DNA from: SKVR01 sp046291875
GTDB taxonomy: Bacteria; Bacteroidota; Bacteroidia; Bacteroidales; UBA7960
NCBI GenBank assembly: GCA_046291875.1
Contig: JBKBSF010000014.1
Span: forward strand, 44,348-108,347
Reading direction: 5' to 3'
DNA length: 64,000 nucleotides
Shown here one piece after another: positions 62,369 through 64,000 of the stretch. Every line of letters starts with the position of its first letter. Positions within the stretch are counted from its first letter, which is position 1. Both the position numbers and the translations under genes were made by a program. Below the pieces are notes generated by a model. That model ran no database searches. It saw nothing but the letters and a program-made list of their open reading frames with translations, and was not told the DNA's origin.

Positions 62369-63445
62369 ATGAAAACGATTTACATCAGAACTTTAAAGAA
62401 AGTTGACCACTCTGTATTTAGTGTTGATAAGGGTCAAAAAATATATTGGGATAACCAGTTTAGCAGAAGACCTTTACCTTATGCCAGTGGTCAACAGTTA
62501 AAGCGTTCAATTATTGAAGCATTTAACACTGAATTAAACGTTGTGCCTTCTCCCACTACTTTTATTTCCAAAGTTGCAAATAAAAAAGGAACAATTGAAT
62601 TTGATGGCGAGGGTGAAGTTTTTGGCACTTGTAACCCCAATGATGCAGACCAGTTAATCGGAGGCTGGATGAAAGCTGTAACGGGTAGCAGAGTATATAA
62701 AAGAAGAAGCCCCCTTTCAATATCCGCAATGACTGCATTACATCCACTTTTGGCTGGCATTAACGAAGAAAATATTACGTTTGACAGGAAGGAGCGGGGA
62801 AATACTGAAGTCATTGTAAAAATAAAGGATGGAAATGCCTATAGAGAATTATCAGAAGATGAAATTGTACAATTTCTTGAAAATCGAGAAAAACATACAA
62901 GTCTTACAAGTAAGTTTATCCAAGATCAAAAGCGAGCCACGGGCCTATTTGTGCAGAATATTGCAATAGATTTACGTCGACTTTTTTCAGTGACAATAAA
63001 CTCTTGGGAGCCCGAAATAACCAATGAGACATTAATTAACTTAAGAGAAGAAGGGTGGATTGAAAGTGAAAATGTTTTCGGCAAATGTCTTGTAGCCCCG
63101 AAAGAATTAAGAGAAAGGCTTATTCCTGCCCTTGCACATGCTATCATAAATTGGACAATTACTTCCAATCAATCCAGAACATTTAGCTTGATGGAAACCC
63201 TTGCCGTTTCTATAAGCGATAATGCCAACAAAATTGCCGGTAGCATAAGGGCAAAACTCAGCCTGGAAGAGGAAAACAAGGCCATCCCCATCATTGAAGA
63301 AAATTTGGCTGGGGTAGAAACATTTGTAACTTTATCTGCAGCAGGTTATGTACTTACCAAAAAGGAAACTGCCGATGCACTGGATAAAGCAGAACAGAGC
63401 CTTATTGCTAAAATGATGGCTTTTGATTATGAAAACCAGATTTGA
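62369..63445 (+). CDS. cas7: Cas7 (Cst2/DevR-like) Cascade backbone subunit
   Basis: The 358-residue RAMP protein forms the crRNA-binding filament of Cascade. Features of the DevR/Cst2 type include the N-terminal strand KTIYIRTLKKVDHSVFSVD, the motif RRPLPYASGQQLKRSIIEAF (first RAMP helix), then KRRSPLSISAMTALHPLLAG and a thumb region with TGLFVQNIAIDLRRLFSV. It ends with a helical tail. It is the last gene of the operon; a strong terminator starts 31 bases after its stop. No cas4, cas1 or cas2 follows within the window. Confidence 0.85.
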   Translation: MKTIYIRTLKKVDHSVFSVDKGQKIYWDNQFSRRPLPYASGQQLKRSIIEAFNTELNVVPSPTTFISKVANKKGTIEFDGEGEVFGTCNPNDADQLIGGWMKAVTGSRVYKRRSPLSISAMTALHPLLAGINEENITFDRKERGNTEVIVKIKDGNAYRELSEDEIVQFLENREKHTSLTSKFIQDQKRATGLFVQNIAIDLRRLFSVTINSWEPEITNETLINLREEGWIESENVFGKCLVAPKELRERLIPALAHAIINWTITSNQSRTFSLMETLAVSISDNANKIAGSIRAKLSLEEENKAIPIIEENLAGVETFVTLSAAGYVLTKKETADALDKAEQSLIAKMMAFDYENQI

Positions 63446-63475
63446 ACGAGAGAGATAATCCATTAATTCTATCTG

Positions 63476-63515
63476 GCAGCCATCTTCAGTGTTTCTGAAA
63501 GATGGCTGCTATTTT
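63476..63515 (+). terminator. Strong terminator after cas7
   Basis: GCAGCCATCTTCAG pairs with CTGAAAGATGGCTGC (one bulged base, 5-base loop TGTTT) and is followed by TATTTT. It ends the cas transcript before the tandem repeat array, so those repeats are not part of the cas mRNA. Confidence 0.87.
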
Positions 63516-63526
63516 CCGGGCTGTAA

Positions 63527-63725
63527 GATGTTCCATCCCTACGGGATTTGCAACCATTTGCGCCTTTGGGATCCTATACACATTCCGTCACCACGGGACT
63601 GTTGCATCTTCTGGCATATACGGGTGAACCCCGGAGGGGTGGCATGTTTATAGAAAAACCACAGAAACAGAAACCATGAGTTCCGTAGGAACGAAACAAA
63701 CACGATCTTTGATTTTAGTGATTAT
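63527..63725. repeat. Tandem composite repeat, unit 1 (199 bases)
   Basis: The unit begins GATGTTCCATCCCTACGGGA and contains five small dyads: CCCTACGGG, GCGCCTTTGGG, GTCACCACGGGAC (one arm broken), CCCCGGAGGGG and GTTCCGTAGGAAC. A 26-base segment at 63601-63626 is unrelated to that in unit 2. It ends in a stretch with GATCTTTGATTTTAGTGATT. It resembles the dispersed hairpin repeats of Bacteroidota genomes and not a CRISPR repeat. Confidence 0.85.
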
Positions 63726-63923
63726 GATGTTCCATCCCTACGGGATTTGCGACCATTTGCCCCTTTGGGATTCTATACACATTCCGTCCCCACGGGACTA
63801 ATCGCGCACAGGGTTTCTGCACAAAACCCCGGAGGGGTGGCATGTTTATAGAAAAAACACAGAAACAGAAACCATGAGTTCCGTAGGAACGAAACAAACC
63901 CGATCTTTGATTTTAGTGATTAT
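63726..63923. repeat. Tandem composite repeat, unit 2 (198 bases)
   Basis: This unit is nearly identical to unit 1 outside 63800-63824, where 25 bases are different. Single-base changes elsewhere are few and often compensatory in the small dyads (GTCCCCACGGGAC). Confidence 0.85.
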
Positions 63924-64000
63924 GATGTTCCATCCCTACGGGATTTGCAACCATTTGCGCCTTTGGGATCCTATACACATTCCGTCCCTACGGGACTATT
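63924..64000. repeat. Tandem composite repeat, unit 3 (cut by the window end)
   Basis: The first 74 bases of the conserved frame are present, with an intact dyad GTCCCTACGGGAC, and then the first three bases (ATT) of what would be the third variable segment. The array continues beyond the window. Confidence 0.8.

Noticed and set aside
63527..64000. Tandem repeats as a CRISPR array
   Set aside because: The conserved unit is ~170 bases with five internal palindromes and the insert is only 25-26 bases; CRISPR repeats are 23-47 bases with spacers of similar size. Kept as a composite repeat.
1..64000. tRNA, rRNA, tmRNA or riboswitch genes
   Set aside because: I looked for TPsiC-type motifs, clover-leaf stems and classical riboswitch cores and found none that I could support.

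Overview
The window is a piece of a Bacteroidota chromosome, probably an environmental member of the Bacteroidia. The signs are Bacteroidota-type promoters (-7 box TAnnTTTG), few visible Shine-Dalgarno sequences, a giant secreted protein ending in a type IX secretion (T9SS) sorting domain, PKD and fibronectin-like lipoproteins of Bacteroidota style, and a linoleoyl-CoA-type desaturase. No rRNA or tRNA gene was seen. A 100-N assembly gap lies inside one efflux gene.

Layout. 1-3.03 kb: the 3' end of a periplasmic-type protein, an M20 amidohydrolase and alanine racemase. 3.04-11.8 kb (minus strand): a five-gene envelope-maintenance cluster made of a 1613-residue DUF3686-type AAA+ 'DNA repair' ATPase, flotillin, a YqiJ/NfeD-like membrane protein, PspA/IM30 and a small CesT/YbjN-like protein. 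It is divergent from an XRE regulator and a TPR lipoprotein, and a dyad covers both -33 boxes. 13.7 kb: a pirin remnant. 14.4-19.9 kb: an 1820-residue CotH-kinase, lamin-tail T9SS cargo. 20-25.5 kb: a tripartite HAE-type RND pump. 25.9-29.8 kb: an OmpR/histidine-kinase pair bracketed by two low-complexity secreted proteins, plus a putative beta-barrel. 30-32.8 kb: RhlE-like helicase and pirin. 32.8-39.8 kb: a CusCBA/Czc-like heavy-metal efflux operon with a His-rich mini-lipoprotein and a small Cys/His protein, divergent from an AraC/GyrI-like regulator. 40.9-43.8 kb: a LytS/LytTR two-component pair divergent from a secreted alpha/beta hydrolase, with four LytTR-like sites in mirror arrangement between them. 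43.9-54.3 kb: envelope and lipoprotein genes, a fatty-acid desaturase, an S41 protease, an EreA/ChaN-like protein and a YihY/BrkB protein, with several dispersed hairpin repeats. 54.3-57.06 kb: PEP carboxylase. 57.6-63.4 kb: a visibly AT-richer CRISPR-Cas class 1 type I interference operon (cas6-cas5-cas3-cas8 candidate-cas7), ending at a strong terminator. 63.5-64 kb: at least two and a half tandem ~199-bp hairpin-rich units.

The parts that most repay a second look are the mirrored LytTR operator, the PspA-flotillin-AAA+ cluster with its dyad, the rearranged compact type I operon with a short unassigned large-subunit candidate, and the composite tandem repeat beside it, which has a conserved frame and a short variable insert.
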